The notes beneath the pieces were generated by a model. That model had not been told where the DNA came from. It ran no database searches and was given only the letters and a program-made list of their open reading frames with translations. Both the position numbers and the translations under genes were made by a program. From assembly GCA_034359265.1 (NCBI GenBank), contig CP136898.1:53371501-53435500 (forward strand): a stretch of DNA of 64,000 nt, read 5' to 3'. Of this stretch, positions 1 to 12,141 are shown piece by piece (the stretch's first letter is position 1; each line of letters opens with the position of its first letter). Origin of the DNA: Canna indica (Eukaryota; Streptophyta; Magnoliopsida; Zingiberales; Cannaceae).

Positions 1-1106
1 AAGAAATAAACCGTGAGTCCACATGGGACTCAGTGAGCGGTCCTTCCGAACCTCCACATAAATCCCCAATAACAATATGCAAAAAAGTCAAAAATTTGTA
101 ATTGTTGGGATCTAATCTAATCAAGATATAACAACCGGCATGACGACCATCCTGTATAAACCATACTCCGGCCCAAAACGGCCCCACACCACAAGAAAAC
201 AACCCAGACGCATGGCCCACATCTCATATAACGAAAGTCAAACAAACATCGGGCCGTCGACTAGGATGGTCAACTAGTGTCAGGAACCCACCAGGTTAGG
301 GATAGCTAGTCCCACCCAACTCGGGTCTACCATCAGCGTGGCCCACTGACGGAATCTCAAGACCCTCTGCCACCCACGTCTAACACCTAGCAGGCCCGCT
401 AGTGCAATCTCAAGACCCAAATCACCCGCCGAGTCAAGCATTAGTCGTTTCGACCGTTCATGCTTCTCAGCCGACCATCGCAATCACAGTACACATACAT
501 AGTGTTCTAAAGTTTACTTATTTAAAAATATCAGGCATTCACTCGTACTCGGCCCCCTTATTTTGGGCCATACGAACTGCACATTGTTGCCCGATGGTTG
601 TTCCCTAGGTGTGAAACCTAGCTTGTCTACATTCAAGTTTCTTCGAATAATTAAACACCCTAGAATTTCCATATAGTCATCTAGCGTCATACGCCGATTT
701 CTTAAGTGTACGTTAGAGGTCATGAGTGTAGAAATGTCTTAATACAATTATGTCACAGCACATAACTTAATAGGGAATTATTCTACAACTACTACTATAA
801 TTACACACATGATTTCTACAACAACATGATTAAATTATGCATTTATAAAGAAGTTCCAGCAAGGTAAGCAACTATCTCACAAGGTAACAATTGAGAATAT
901 ATATTAGAAATTAATGAAACATTCCCATGATTCACATGCCATACTAATATCCTAACCATGTATGCACTAGAGGTGGCAATGGGCTGGGCCAGCCCATGGG
1001 CGGCACGGGCTGGGCCTGGCCAAGCACGACTGTGCATAGAAGACGAATCAGGCTCGCCTTCTAGGCACGACCCACAAGCGAACCGTGCTTAAAGAAAAAA
1101 AAAATC

Positions 1107-1114
1107 TATAAATA
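1107..1114 (+). promoter_or_regulatory. Putative TATA box of hAT copy 1
   Basis: TATAAATA is followed by a pyrimidine-rich CT leader (about 1118-1200) and an ATG at 1326. The same arrangement occurs in copy 2 at 35491, so it is an inherited part of the element. Transcription from it is inferred, not shown. Confidence 0.45.
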
Positions 1115-1325
1115 CCCTCCCCCCTTTCTTCATCTTCAACTCTTTCTCTCAATCCTCAACTCTCAACTCTCATTTCTCAACTCTCTTACTCTCAACGATC
1201 AACAACATTTTAAGCTCATCAAGAAGCCAAGGATTCAAGATTGTTGTTAAATTTTTTTAATCACTTCAATTTGTTTCATTGAATTAGTATAATATTTATA
1301 CATTTTATATTTTTAATTTTTACTA

Positions 1326-3360
1326 ATGGCGGATGGAGATTTTTCAGGTTATACTCCACAAACTGAATCAAATATGTTAGAAGAAATGTCTCCTGCTACT
1401 ACTACCACTCCTACCACTCAACAAAATCAAAACATAGAGATAAGTCCATCTATTAATTTATGTCCATCAGGTAGAAAAAAAAGTATGGTTTGGGAATATT
1501 TTGAGAAAATTATTGAACCTGATGGCACCATAACAAAAGCCCGATGCAAAAAATGTCAAAAATTTCTTTTGGCTTCAACAACCGGAGGAACTGGTCATTT
1601 ATTATGTTATGCAAAGGATCATGACACTAAGGTTACAAAAGCTCAAGAAATTCTTGATTTTTCTTCTTCTGGTTTAACAACTTTTTCGTATGATCATGAT
1701 TTTCAACGTCAAGAACTTGCAAAATTAATTGTTCAAAGTGAATCTCCTTTTAGTTTCGTTGATCAACCAAGATTTTCTAGTTGGATTCAAAATACTTTAC
1801 AACCAAAATATAAAAAAATTACTCGAAATACAATGAAAAGTGATGCTTTAAAATTATTTTTTACATATAGAGAAAATATAATAACTAGTTTTTAAAATAA
1901 TAAATCAAAATTTTCTTTAACATCTGATGTTTGGTCTAGTCAATGTACTACTAATTCTTACATTTGTGTTACTGCACATTGGATTGATGAAAATTTTATT
2001 TTGCAAAAAAGAATAATTAGTTTTAAAGTTTTTGAATATCCACACACTTCTGTTATCATTTTTTCTGCTATTAGATTTGTAACATCTTTCTATAATATAA
2101 ATGATAAAAAAATTTCAATTAGTTTTGATAATGCTAGTAATAATGATGCTGCTATCCCTCCCCTTATATAGTTATTTAAACCAATATTAGAAGGTGAATT
2201 ATTTCATGTTCGTTGTGTTTGTCATGTTCTTAATTTATGTGTATAAGATGGTTTAAAACAAGTAAATATACATGTAAAAAAGAAGAAGATGTTATTAGAT
2301 ATATGCGTTCTTCAAAAGCAAGAACACAAGAATTTAAAAAATTATGTCAATCTTTTAATAAACCATTTAAAAAATTTAATGGTGATGTTATTATTAGATG
2401 GAATTCAACATATCATATGCTTATGTCTACAATAAGATATCAAGATATCCTTACAATGTTTTACAATCAAAATATGTCTGGTTATCCAATTAATAATAAT
2501 GATTGGTTAGTTGCTGGGCATATTACTCAAATTTTAGAACTTTTTAATAAAGCTACCAAACAACTTTCCGGTGTTTATTATCCTACATGTAATTTAACTC
2601 TTTCACAGATAGTTTATATTAGTGAAGTATTTTCTTCATATAGACACCATCCTTTATTTGCACAAATTATTTCTTTAATGGAATCTAAATTTAAAAAGTA
2701 TTGGTCAAATATACCTACTTTATTTTGTTTAGCAACATGTTTAGATCCTAGAATGAAAATTGATGGTTTAAATATGTTGTTAGATGGTTATTATAACAAC
2801 ATGGAATTAGATAATGTTGAAGAAAAAAAAATTAAAATTTCGAATTTATTGAATTATATGTTGTATTTTACGCTTCAAAATTTGGTGATACAATTACAAA
2901 TAAGACAACATCTTCTTCTTCTAGATTAAGAGATGATGGTGGAAATAATATTAATTCTCAACTTGATCTTAGAATAAAAAAAACTAAATCTACTAATTTT
3001 AATGAATTACTTTTTTTTCTAGATCATAATCATTCTGAAGAAATAGATGATAATGAAATTTTATTATGGTGGAAAAAACAAGAAAATACGTATCCTATTA
3101 TTTCCATCATGGCACATGATATACTAACTGTTCTTGTGTCTACAGTAGCTTCTGAGTCTTGTTTTAGTACAGGAAATAGAATTCTCGACAAAAAAAGAAG
3201 CTGAATGAGTGAAGAAACAGTTGAAATGTGCATTTGGTTAAAAGACTGGTTGGATGCTCAAGATAGATTACAAGATAAGGGAGGACACGACACTTCATCA
3301 TCGGGAGAGGAGGAAGCTCAAACAAGCGAAGCTGGTGATGCTGGTCCAAGTACAAGTTAA
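1326..3360 (+). pseudogene. hAT transposase, copy 1, broken
   Basis: The reading frame starts ATGGCGGATGGAG and encodes an Ac-like hAT transposase. A BED zinc finger lies at about residues 53-100 (C74, C77, H91, H99). A central RNase-H-like region follows, with recognisable segments such as LTSDVWSSQ and FDNASNNDAA. The hAT C-terminal dimerisation domain is at about 3105-3250 (AHDILTVLVSTVASESCFS). Stops interrupt the frame at 1893-1895, at 2169-2171 (shared with copy 2) and near 2245; further lesions precede the C-terminal segment. An intact protein of this type is roughly 650-700 residues. The copy cannot encode an active enzyme as it stands. Family assignment is firm from domains, termini and 8-bp target duplication. 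Confidence 0.9.
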
Positions 3361-4606
3361 ATCACCGGGACTACAGGTGATTAAAAATATAAAAAGAACT
3401 ACGTAGACCTGATCCTTCTATAGTTAATCATTGGGGAGTACAAGTTTAGCTATAGAAGGTACGTAGGCAACCTTTTAAGGTGCGGTCTATTATAATATTA
3501 AAAAAAATTATTTTATCATTGGATGAATATTTTTGTATTAAAGATAAATAAAAATTTAATTATAATATGATTTTTTAAAAATCTTTTTATTAATTTGTAC
3601 AGTGTTACATATAAAAAATATGTTAAAAATATATATAATAAAACTTAGTACAATGATTAATAAAATTAGAGGTCCAAGTTCAAAATTAACCAGTAATCAT
3701 TAATTTTTAAAATTAAATTTTAAACCTTTAAAAATTTAAATTAAATAATTAATTTTTGGGCCGGCCCGAGCCCAGCTAGGCGGGCTCGGGCTCGGGCTCG
3801 GGCTAGGCTTGGCTGCCAATGGTTCGAGCCGTACCAGGCACGGCCCGAAATGTGGCCGGGCCTGTGCCGGCCCAGGCACAGCCCATTGCCACCTCTAGTA
3901 TGCACTACCAAGAACATTTCCTTATAATAGACTAATCTCAATCCATCACTACCAAGTTTCATATATCATGTGAATGATCTACAACATAAAAATATGATAT
4001 AGTACCCTACATGTAAGTATAAAACATAACAAGCCCTTTTCTCCCTCTAATACTCACTCGGCCGATCCTACCCAAGGCTATTCATGCTCGGCCGAGAGCA
4101 AGCAGGGTAGGAGGGCATGATTTCGGCCATGATTGAGAAGAATCAAGTCGTCAATCGCGTGAGAAACTCAATCCAAGGGCTTCCGACCACTCTAGGAAAT
4201 TGGGGAAAATTTCAGCATAACCTTCCCCCTTTGTCCTTCATGTGGCTGGCCCTAAAGACCGAGAAAAATGATGAAAAACTTCATACACACAGCATGTACA
4301 TAACATTCATATCAAATCTTAGAAGAACCTCGGTGAATCGATAGAATTTTTTGAGAAACCGAAGAAAACCCCTAAACCTTGGGTCGGCTGCCCGCCTACC
4401 CTTCGCAACAAGGTTCGATCCACTCACCTTGATCAAGGAAGAAGAAGGGACGAGCGATGACGATCTCGATCTTTTCGACGGCGGCATGAATCTGGCGCCG
4501 ACTCCAAAGCATCCCCTCCACCCTCTCTCTTCTCGGGTTGCGTGCGGCTCCAATGGTGAATCACACGGCTAGGGATGAGGGATTTATTCCCTCATCTTCA
4601 CTTGAC

Positions 4607-5794
4607 CATTATACCCCTCCTATTCACTTGGCCCCTACTCGACTCAATCCGAGTCCGATTCAAGCCCCAATTCAATCCGCACACACAATTTGAACTCGCC
4701 TCTACTAAGACATCTTATGCTTATGAAGGAAGGAACAATTTAACAAATAAAATTTCATAAGGCTTCAATAATACCTTCTACTTGCGGCGATTTCGCGACT
4801 CGACCCGACTAACTCCTGATCCGATGGGCTGCACCAAAAATAAATTTTATATTAGAAAACATCGGGTCTTACAACCTTCCCCCCTTAAGGGAAATTCGTC
4901 CTCGAATGTTGCTGAATTAAGGGCTTATCGGATCTTCAAACAAGAAGGGTAGCACTCTCTCATTTCTCGCTCTACCTCCCAAGTGGCTTCTTGCCCGCAG
5001 TGGTGCTCCCATCTAACATTTACTAGGGGGATTTCTTTGTACCTCAGCTTCCTAATTTGGCGGTCGAGGATCTCCACCGGCCTTTCCTCGAATGAGACAG
5101 CTGAATCCACCTCAATTATAGAAGGTTCAATCCAATGCAAATCATCTCTCACATATCGCCTGAGCATGGACACATGAAAAATCGGGTGTACCCTGCTCAT
5201 TATACCCCTCCTATTCACTTGGCCCCTACTCGACTCAATCCGAGTCTGATTCGAGCCCCGATTCAATTCGCACACACAATTTGAACTCGCCTCTACTAAG
5301 ACATCTTATGCTTATGAAGGAAGGAACAATTTAACAAATAAAATTTCATAGGGCTTGAATTATACCTTCTACTTGCAGCGATTCCGCGACTCGACCCGAC
5401 TAACTCCTAATCCGGTGGGCTGCACCAAAAATAAATTTTATATTAGGAAACATCGGGTCTTACAACCTTTCCCCCTTAAGGGAAATTCGTCCTCGAATGT
5501 TGCTGAATTATAAGGGCTTACCGGATCTTCAAACAAGAAAGGGTAGCACTCTCTCATTTCTTGCTCTACCTCCCAAGTGGCTTCTTGCCCACAGTGGTGC
5601 TCCCATCTAACATTTACTAGGGGGATTTCTTTGTACCTCAGCTTCCTAATTTGGCAGTCGAGGATCTCCATCGGCCTTTCCTCGAATGAGACAACTGAAT
5701 CCACCTCAATTATAGAAGGTTCAATCCAATGCAAATCATCTCTCACATATCGCCTGAGCATGGACACATGAAAAATCGAGTGTACCCTGCTCAT
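4607..5794. repeat. Tandem duplication (~0.59 kb) across the LTR/pol junction
   Basis: Two adjacent copies, 4607-5197 and 5198-5794, each hold in the same order the first ~267 bp of LTR family A (reverse), the purine tract and the end of pol. They differ by a few substitutions and small indels (2 bp and 1 bp near the pol stop). The junction at 5198 falls at a short shared motif (cat), as expected of a tandem duplication by unequal exchange or slippage. As a result the minus-strand element shows two LTR starts, at 4873 and 5464. Confidence 0.9.
4874..4890 (-). other. Polypurine tract of the minus-strand gypsy element
   Basis: On the minus strand a run of A and G (aaggggggaaggt) lies directly before the LTR start TGTAAG at 4873. 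This is the usual position of the plus-strand primer of LTR retrotransposons. A second, duplicated tract lies at 5465-5480. Confidence 0.75.
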
Positions 5795-6247
5795 GCTTGG
5801 GGGCAAGGCCAGCTCATAAGCTACAGCACCCCTCTACCGGAGAACGGGAAAAGGCCCAACAAACCTGGGGCTCAGCTTTCCTTTCTTCCCAAATCGAACT
5901 ACCCCCTTCATGCGGGAGGCCTTCAGAAATACTAGGTCGCCTTTTGCAAACTCCAGCTCTCTGGCTTTCTTGTCATTATACATTTTCTGACGACTCTGAA
6001 CCACCAACAATCTTTCCTTTATAATCTTCACCTTCTCCATCGCTTCCTCAACCAGATCAGGACCCACCATGAATGATTCTCCGGCCTCAAACTAGCCCAT
6101 TGGAGATCTACACCGCCACTCATACAAGGCCTCGAAAGGAGCCATGCTAATGCTACTATGATAGCTATTGTTGTAGGTGAACTCAATCAACGGTAGGTGT
6201 TTCTCCCAACCGCCAGCTAGATCCAGAACGTAGACCCTCAGCATATT
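4925..6247 (-). pseudogene. Gypsy chromovirus pol C-terminus (integrase end and chromodomain), broken
   Basis: Minus-strand pol fragment. From 6247 downward it encodes the end of the integrase core (a LIEFTYNNSYH-type segment), the integrase C-terminal domain (5834-6070, with FAKGDLVFLK) and a chromodomain-like tail (VRWEHHCGQEATWEVE) before the stop. The chromodomain marks a chromovirus, and with the LTR ends suggests the Tekay/Del group. A stop at about 5831-5833 interrupts the frame. The tail is present twice because of the tandem duplication; the copy at 4925-5197 has a 1-bp deletion that alters its last residues. The 5' part is missing because another gypsy element starts at 6248, within the integrase. 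Confidence 0.88.
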
Positions 6248-8625
6248 TGTAAGACCCAAGGTTTCCTAATATAAAAATCTATTTTTGGTGCAGTGCACCA
6301 GATCAGGAGTTAGTCGGGTCGAGCCGCGGAATCGCCGCGAGTAGAAGGTATAATTCATCTTATGAAATTTAATTGGTTAAATGTTCCTTCCTACTTAAGC
6401 ATTAGATGTCTTAGTAGAGTCGAGTTCAAATCGTGTGTGCGGATTGAATCGGGGCTCGAATCAGACTCGGATTGCGTCTAGTAGGGGCTAAGTGAATAGG
6501 AGGGGCATATTGGTCAAATGAAGATAAGGGAATAAAATCCCTCATCCCTAGCCGTGGGGCTCATTTTTGGAGCCACACGCAGCCCGAGTAAAGAGAGAGA
6601 GAGGAGGGGAAGCCTTGGAGTCGGCACCAGATTCATGCCATCGTTGGAAAGATCGAGATCGCCATTGCTCGCCCTTTCTTCTTCCTTGATCAAGGTGAGT
6701 AGAACGGACCTTGTTGTGAAGGGTAGGCGGGTAGCCATTCCAAGCTTTAGGGGTTTTCTCTGATTTCTCATGAGATTTCGTCGATCCACCGATGTTCTTC
6801 CAAGATTTGGTTTGGATGATATGTATTTACTGTTCGTATGAATTTCTCATCATTTTTCTCGATGTTTAGGGCCGGCCACATGAAGGAGAAAGGGGGAAGG
6901 TCATGCCAAAGTTTTCCCCAATTTCCTAGAGTGGTTGAAAACCTCGGATTAAGTTTTCCTTATGATTGACGTCTCAATTCTTCACAATCAAGGCCGAGAC
7001 CTTATCCTCCTATCCTGCTTGCTCTCGACTGAGTATGATCAGCCTTGGGTAGGCTCGGCCGAGTGGTCATTGGGGGAAGAAAAGCTTTTGATGTGTCTTA
7101 TGCTTACATGTAGGGTACCAAGTCATACTTTTATGTTGTAAATCATTCGTATGATATATGAAATTTGGTAGTGATGGATCGAGATTAGAGCATTATAAGG
7201 AAATGTTCTTGATGGTGCATACATGGTAGGATCTTAGTATGACGTGTAAATCATGGTAATGTTTCATTTACTTGTAATAACCTCTTGAATGCGCATATAT
7301 GGATAAAAAATTTCTTCATCAAATTATTAATGCTAGTATTGAAACTACCATGATAGATTAAATGCTACCTTGCTAGAATTTATTGATTAAATGCATAATT
7401 TAATCATTTTATTATTGCAATTATGCGGTTATTCATGGTAGTAGATGTAGGTTAATTTTCTTATAACTTATGGGTTGTGACATGTATGTATTTAGATATT
7501 TCGACACTTATGACACGTAGTTCACACTTGAAATGTGGCATATGACGCTAGAGGACTATTAGGAAACTCTAGGGTGCTTGTTAATTAGAGAAACTCGAAT
7601 GTAGACAAGCTAGGTCTCACACCTAGGGAACAACCAATGAGCAATAGTGTATGAATGGTAAGGCCCGTAGAAAAGGGATAAGCACGGGTGAATGCCCGAG
7701 ATTTTAAATAAGGAAACTTTAGGACACTTTGCTTGTGTGATGTGATTGTGATGGTCAGCCGAGAAGCATGGATAGTCGGAATGATTAATGCTTGACTCGG
7801 CCAGTGATTTCGGTCTTGAGATTGCACCAGCGGGCCCGCTAGGTGTTAGACCCCAGTTGGGTGGGACTAGGTATACCTAACTCGGAAGGTTTCTGGAGAC
7901 TAGCAAACCATCCTAGTCGACGGCCCGGTGTTTGCTCTGATTTACTCGTGTTATGTAGGCCGTGCGGCCAGAATATTACTATCATTGTGTGATAAGGCTG
8001 GTTAGAGCTGAACCATTAGTTCATGAGCAAGCCCTATTGGCCGGGTGCTATTCTGCTTAGTTGGGCTGTTATGGCTGGTTATATGACTGTATGATTTATA
8101 CAAGACGACTCTTGGGGTCGGTTGTCATATCAGGACTAGATTAGATACCTAACTTTATATTTTTCTGACATTATATACATGTGATTATTGGGGATTTATT
8201 TAGAGGTTCGGAAGAATCGCTCATTAAGTCCCATGTGGACTCACGATTATTTTCTCTTGTTTTTTCACAGCCCGACCAGTGCAATGAGGCTTGGAGTCAT
8301 GGTGCAGCTGGAGAACAGGCAGTGGCATCGATCTCGTAGCAGCGTCCAATAGTCGTAGTCGTGATGTCTAGGATTGTTTTCTTTACATACACTGGAGTTG
8401 TTTAGTTGAAAACATGTATTCGACTTTAACTCGAGCTATTTTATTTTGTAGTTGATGTTTCACAACTCTTTTTAAAATTGTGAACCTTCTTTAACAATTA
8501 AATAAAAGCTGCATCATTGTTTTTATTTACATGCTTTCGATTTCTTGTCAGTCAGTGTATGTGGTAGGCTTCGGGGTAGGACATAGACCCTGGTCGGTCA
8601 CGTGACCCTAAGTTGGGGCGTGACA
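6248..8625 (+). mobile_element. 5' LTR of plus-strand gypsy element (family A)
   Basis: The LTR is 2378 bp, begins TGTAAGACCCAAGG and ends GGGGCGTGACA, so it has TG...CA ends. Directly after it lies a primer-binding site. It is homologous in order to the reverse copy at 1-4873 and to the copy at 25580-27810. It is inserted into the integrase of the minus-strand element; the five bases before it are atatt, but the matching target copy cannot be checked because the 3' half of the element is lost. Small open frames inside it are not genes. Confidence 0.88.
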
Positions 8626-8629
8626 AAGT

Positions 8630-8641
8630 TGGTATCAGAGC
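8630..8641 (+). other. Primer-binding site (initiator tRNA-Met)
   Basis: TGGTATCAGAGC, four bases after the LTR end, matches the 3' end of plant initiator tRNA-Met in complement. This is the standard minus-strand primer site of Tekay-type gypsy and many copia elements, and it fixes the LTR boundary and orientation. Confidence 0.92.
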
Positions 8642-9036
8642 TTTTGGTTAGGTCTTGACTATTACTAGGAGTTGGGTACCGTATGAGACATATGCTAGCG
8701 TGTCAACATGCGGTATAGGTATGCTACGAGATCTAGCAACCATGATTGCACTCAGCGCACCATGCGGTTAGTAATTTAAATTACAGTCGACTGAATTGTG
8801 TATGTTAATGAGAAATTTGTTTCTTTCTTTTCTCTATGATAGTGTGTTGGAGACTCACAATGCTGCACTGAGCGGCAGTGGCAGTAATTCGGCAGAGCGC
8901 CGGGGCCGAGGCCGAGGCCGCGGTCGGGGCCGAGGCCGAGGCCGCGATCGGGGCCGGGGCCGGGGCATGGAAAGAGAGCAGTCCAAAGAACAGGGCGCCG
9001 TCGGCTAGCCATTCAGAGAGACCATCTACCATGGTG
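8642..9036 (+). other. Leader and GC-rich Arg-Gly tract; gag largely absent
   Basis: Between the primer site and the protease there are only about 400 bp. The stretch at 8900-8967 is a GC-rich series of cgaggccgcgg-like units that would read as Arg-Gly repeats in one frame. No capsid region and no CCHC zinc knuckle can be found. A complete gag needs more than a kilobase, so an internal deletion joining the gag start to the protease is the simplest explanation. Confidence 0.6.
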
Positions 9037-11970
9037 TTCGCTATGAATCGTGATGGGGCAGAGGCGTCTAAGGCAGTGGTAACATGTACTATTTTAGTAA
9101 ATTCATCTGCTACTTATGTTCCGTTTGATCCGAGTGCCACGCACTCATTTGTGTCTGCAAAGTTTGCTACAAGGTTTCCAATGACACCTTCCTTGCTTGA
9201 CGAGTCGTATGTGGTGTCAACGCCCACGAGCAATACCATAATAGCCAAATCAATCTTCCGGGACTGCGAGGTGATCATCTGCGGTCATGCATTGAGAGCA
9301 GAATTGACACTCTTGCCAATGCTTGAACTCGAGGTCATACTTGGCATGGACTGGCTGGCAGAGCACTTTGCGTCAGTAGATTGCCGGGCTAAGATCATCA
9401 CATTCAGTAAGCCCGGGTTGCCATAGTTCACCTTCCAACTAGATGGAAGGGGTGAGCCCATGGGAATCATTTCAGCCCTTAAGGCTCGCAAATTGTTGTC
9501 GAGGGGCTGCCAGTCCTTCTTGGCCTTCGTATATGTGGTCGAGGAAAAGGGGAGCACGACTCAGGAGGTTAGTGGAACTCCGGTGATCCGTGAGTTCCTC
9601 GATTTCTTCCCAGAGGAATTGCTAGGATTTCCGCCTAGAAGAGAAATTGAATTCTGCATTAAATTACAGCTCGGGGCAACACCGATCTCCATCCCACCTT
9701 ATAGGATAACGTCGGCCGAACTTCGTGAGTTGAAGGCACAGTTGCAAGAGTTGCTGGACTTGGGCTTCATTCGCCCAAGTGTGTCCCCGTGGGGTGCCCC
9801 GGTCCTATTTGAGAAGAAAAAGGACGGGTCCATCCGCATGTGCATCGATTATAGACAGCTCAATAAGGTGACAATCAAAAATCATTACCCGTTGCCTAGA
9901 ATCGACGATCTATTCGACCAGTTATAGGGGGCACAGTGATTTTCAAAGATTGATTTGAGATCTAGATATCATCAGTTGAGAATCCGAGACTGTGATGTGC
10001 CCAAGACTGCCTTCAGGACTCGCTATGGACATTATGAGTTCCTGGTGATGTCGTTTGGATTTACTAACGCACCTACGACCTTTATGGACCTTGTGAATAG
10101 AGTGTCCAAAGAATACCTGGACAGATTTGTGATCATCTTTATTTACGACATCCTAGTGTATTTCAAGAACAAGGAGGAGCACTCTGAGCATTTAAAGACG
10201 GTCCTGGAAACCCTCAAAAAGCATCAGTTGTATGCCAAATTCACCAAGTATGAGTTTTGGTTAGAAAGTGTGGGATTCCTAGGTCATATAGTGTCCAAGA
10301 ATGGAATCAGTGTGGATCCCGCCAAGATAGAGGTGGTAAAGGACTAGAAGCGGCCGACCAGTGTGACTGAAGTCCGCAGTTTCTTGGGGTTAGCAGGGTA
10401 TTACAGAAAGTTTGTAGAAAATTTCACAAAAATTGCAGCTCCTCTAATTCGGTTAACCCAGAAAAAGGTCAAATTTTAGTGGTACAAGAAGTGTGAGGAG
10501 AGATTGCCTGATGTCAGCACCAATTCTGGTCGTACCTTCTGGCTCGGGGGGATTTATGGGATACTATGACGCCTCTCGGGTTGGCCTAGGCTGTGTTTTG
10601 ATGCGGTATGGTGGGGTGATCGCTTATGCGTCTCGTCTGTTGATAGTGCATGAAAAGAATTACCCAGCTCCTGATTTGGAATTGGCGGCAGTAGTATTTG
10701 CTCTCAAGCTATGGCGCCACTACTTGTACGGTGAGGTTTGTGAGATTTATACCGAGCACAAAAGCCTCCAGTACTTGCTCACATAGAATGAGCTAATTTA
10801 AGGCAGAGAAGATGGCTCGAACTTCTGAAAGATTATGATTGTACCATCTTGTACCACCCCGGGAAGGCCAATGTGGTGGCAGACGCGTTGAGCAGGAAGT
10901 TCATGGGCAGCCTGGCCCATTTGGCTGTCGGGAGAAGGACGCTAGCGCGAGACTTGGCACTATGCTTGGATGGGGGAGCAATTTTAGTAGTGTCAGCATC
11001 GGGTGCCCTAGTGGCACACCTGCGGGTACAATCCACACTAGCGGATATGTTGCGTACCGCGCAGGGAGAGGACGCCTTCTGTGCCCTGACAAAGGACTTA
11101 GTGTAGAGGGGCGATGCAGAGAATGGGTTTAGGTTGGACTCAGAGGGTGTGCGGAGGTTCAGAGACCGAATCGTGGTGCCTGATATGGTAGAAGTGCCCA
11201 GGCAAGTCTTGGAGCTGGGTCATCGTTCCACTTATACGATGCATCCGATAGCCACCAAAATGTACCGAGACTTAAGGTAGCATTACTGGTGGAAGGGCAT
11301 GAAAAGGAGGTAGCAGGGTTCGTATCCAAGTGTTTGGTCTGCCAGCAAGTGAAGGCCGAACACCTGAAACCCGCAGGGCTGTTGCAAAACCTCGATGTTC
11401 CCGAGTGGAAGTGGGAAAAGATTACTATGGATCTAGTGACAGGACTGCCTATGTCAAGGGGAGGATTTGACTCCACTTGGGTGGTGGTAGATCGGTTGAC
11501 AAAGACCGCTCATTTTATTCCTGTCAAGACCACCTTTTCTGCTGAGCAGTATGCTAGGCTATTTTTGGACAGAATTGTGGCATACCATGGTACCCTAGTG
11601 ATGATTATATCGGATCGAGGTACCCAGTTCATAGTCTGGTTGTGCCAGTCCTTCCAGAAAGCTTTGGGTACTCAGGTGCGCTTCAGCATAGCTTTCCATC
11701 CGCAGACGGATAGACAGTTTGAGAGAACCATCCAAACCTTGGAAGTTATGCTGAGGGCTTGCGTTTTGGACATGGCTGATGGTTGGGAGAAACACCTATT
11801 GTTGATTGAGTTCGCCAACAACAATAGCTATCACAGTAGCATTGTCATGGCTCCTTTCGAGGCCTTGAATGGGCGGCAGTGTAGGTCTCCAGTGGGCTGT
11901 TTTGAAGCTGGAGAATCACTCATGGTGGGTCTTGATCTGGTTGAGGAAGTGGTAGAGAATCACTCATGGT
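9037..11970 (+). pseudogene. Gypsy pol (protease, RT, RNase H, integrase), inactivated
   Basis: The domains follow gypsy order. The aspartic protease is at about 9085-9410, with FDPSATHSF in place of the usual D-T/S-G-A. Reverse transcriptase is at about 9640-10345. RNase H is at about 10540-10785. Integrase is at about 11215-11970 with its H2C2 finger (CLVCQQ) and the core acidic residues in MDLVTGLP, ISDRGTQF and FERTIQ. The RT active-site motif reads FIYDIL (10138-10155); a YxDD/FIDD motif is expected, so the first catalytic Asp is replaced by Tyr (codon 10144-10146). Stops lie at 9424, 9925, 9939, 10345, 10783 and elsewhere. The coding region ends abruptly in the linker after LVEE, without a chromodomain, polypurine tract or 3' LTR. 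This is a dead relic. Confidence 0.92.
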
Positions 11971-11974
11971 GGGG
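11909..11974 (+). repeat. Short direct duplication at the gypsy/CACTA junction
   Basis: The motif gagaatcactcatggtggg occurs twice, about 43 bases apart, at the very end of the recognisable integrase sequence. Beyond the second copy the sequence no longer matches pol. The arrangement suggests a repair or template-slip event where the gypsy tail was lost. Confidence 0.6.
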
Positions 11975-12141
11975 TCGAATGGTAGAAGAAATGCTCCTCG
12001 GCACTTCTTCTTGCTCGAACCTACACAACAAAAATAAAATTTAATATTATATTATGATATAATGAATTTGTAATGATTCATAATTCATGATATATTATCG
12101 CTCCCCAATCACGCTAATAAATCTACGTGACTCTGTGGCTG

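Larger units (their letters stand above)
968..3897 (+). mobile_element. hAT transposon copy 1 (complete ends)
   Basis: The element has hAT-type termini: TAGAGGTGGCAATGGGCTG at the left and the inverted form ending CCATTGCCACCTCTA at the right. A perfect 8-bp target duplication, gtatgcac, lies at 960-967 and 3898-3905. The length is 2930 bp. Both ends have GC-rich subterminal stretches (about 60-100 bp, rich in ggcc/cgggc) around an AT-rich body. It interrupts LTR family A, whose sequence is continuous once the element and one target copy are removed. It contains a transposase pseudogene. A close relative lies at 35261-38265. Confidence 0.95.
1..4873 (-). mobile_element. Gypsy 3' LTR (family A), split by a hAT insertion
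   Basis: This is a minus-strand LTR, truncated by the window start, in two blocks (1-967 and 3906-4873) separated by hAT copy 1. Read on the minus strand it begins TGTAAGACCCGATG at 4873. It matches the plus-strand LTRs at 6248-8625 and 25580-27810 throughout, for example in the segment around the phrase gtgagtccacatgggactc near the window start. A purine-rich tract and the end of a minus-strand pol lie directly upstream of 4873, so this is the 3' LTR of a minus-strand element that continues beyond the left edge. No gene is present in the LTR itself; the small open frames are incidental. Confidence 0.85.

Noticed and set aside
8776..9032. Arg-Gly or Ala-Ser repeat proteins on both strands
   Set aside because: They come from a short GC-rich repeat in a retrotransposon leader; only the plus-strand frame that continues into the protease is meaningful.
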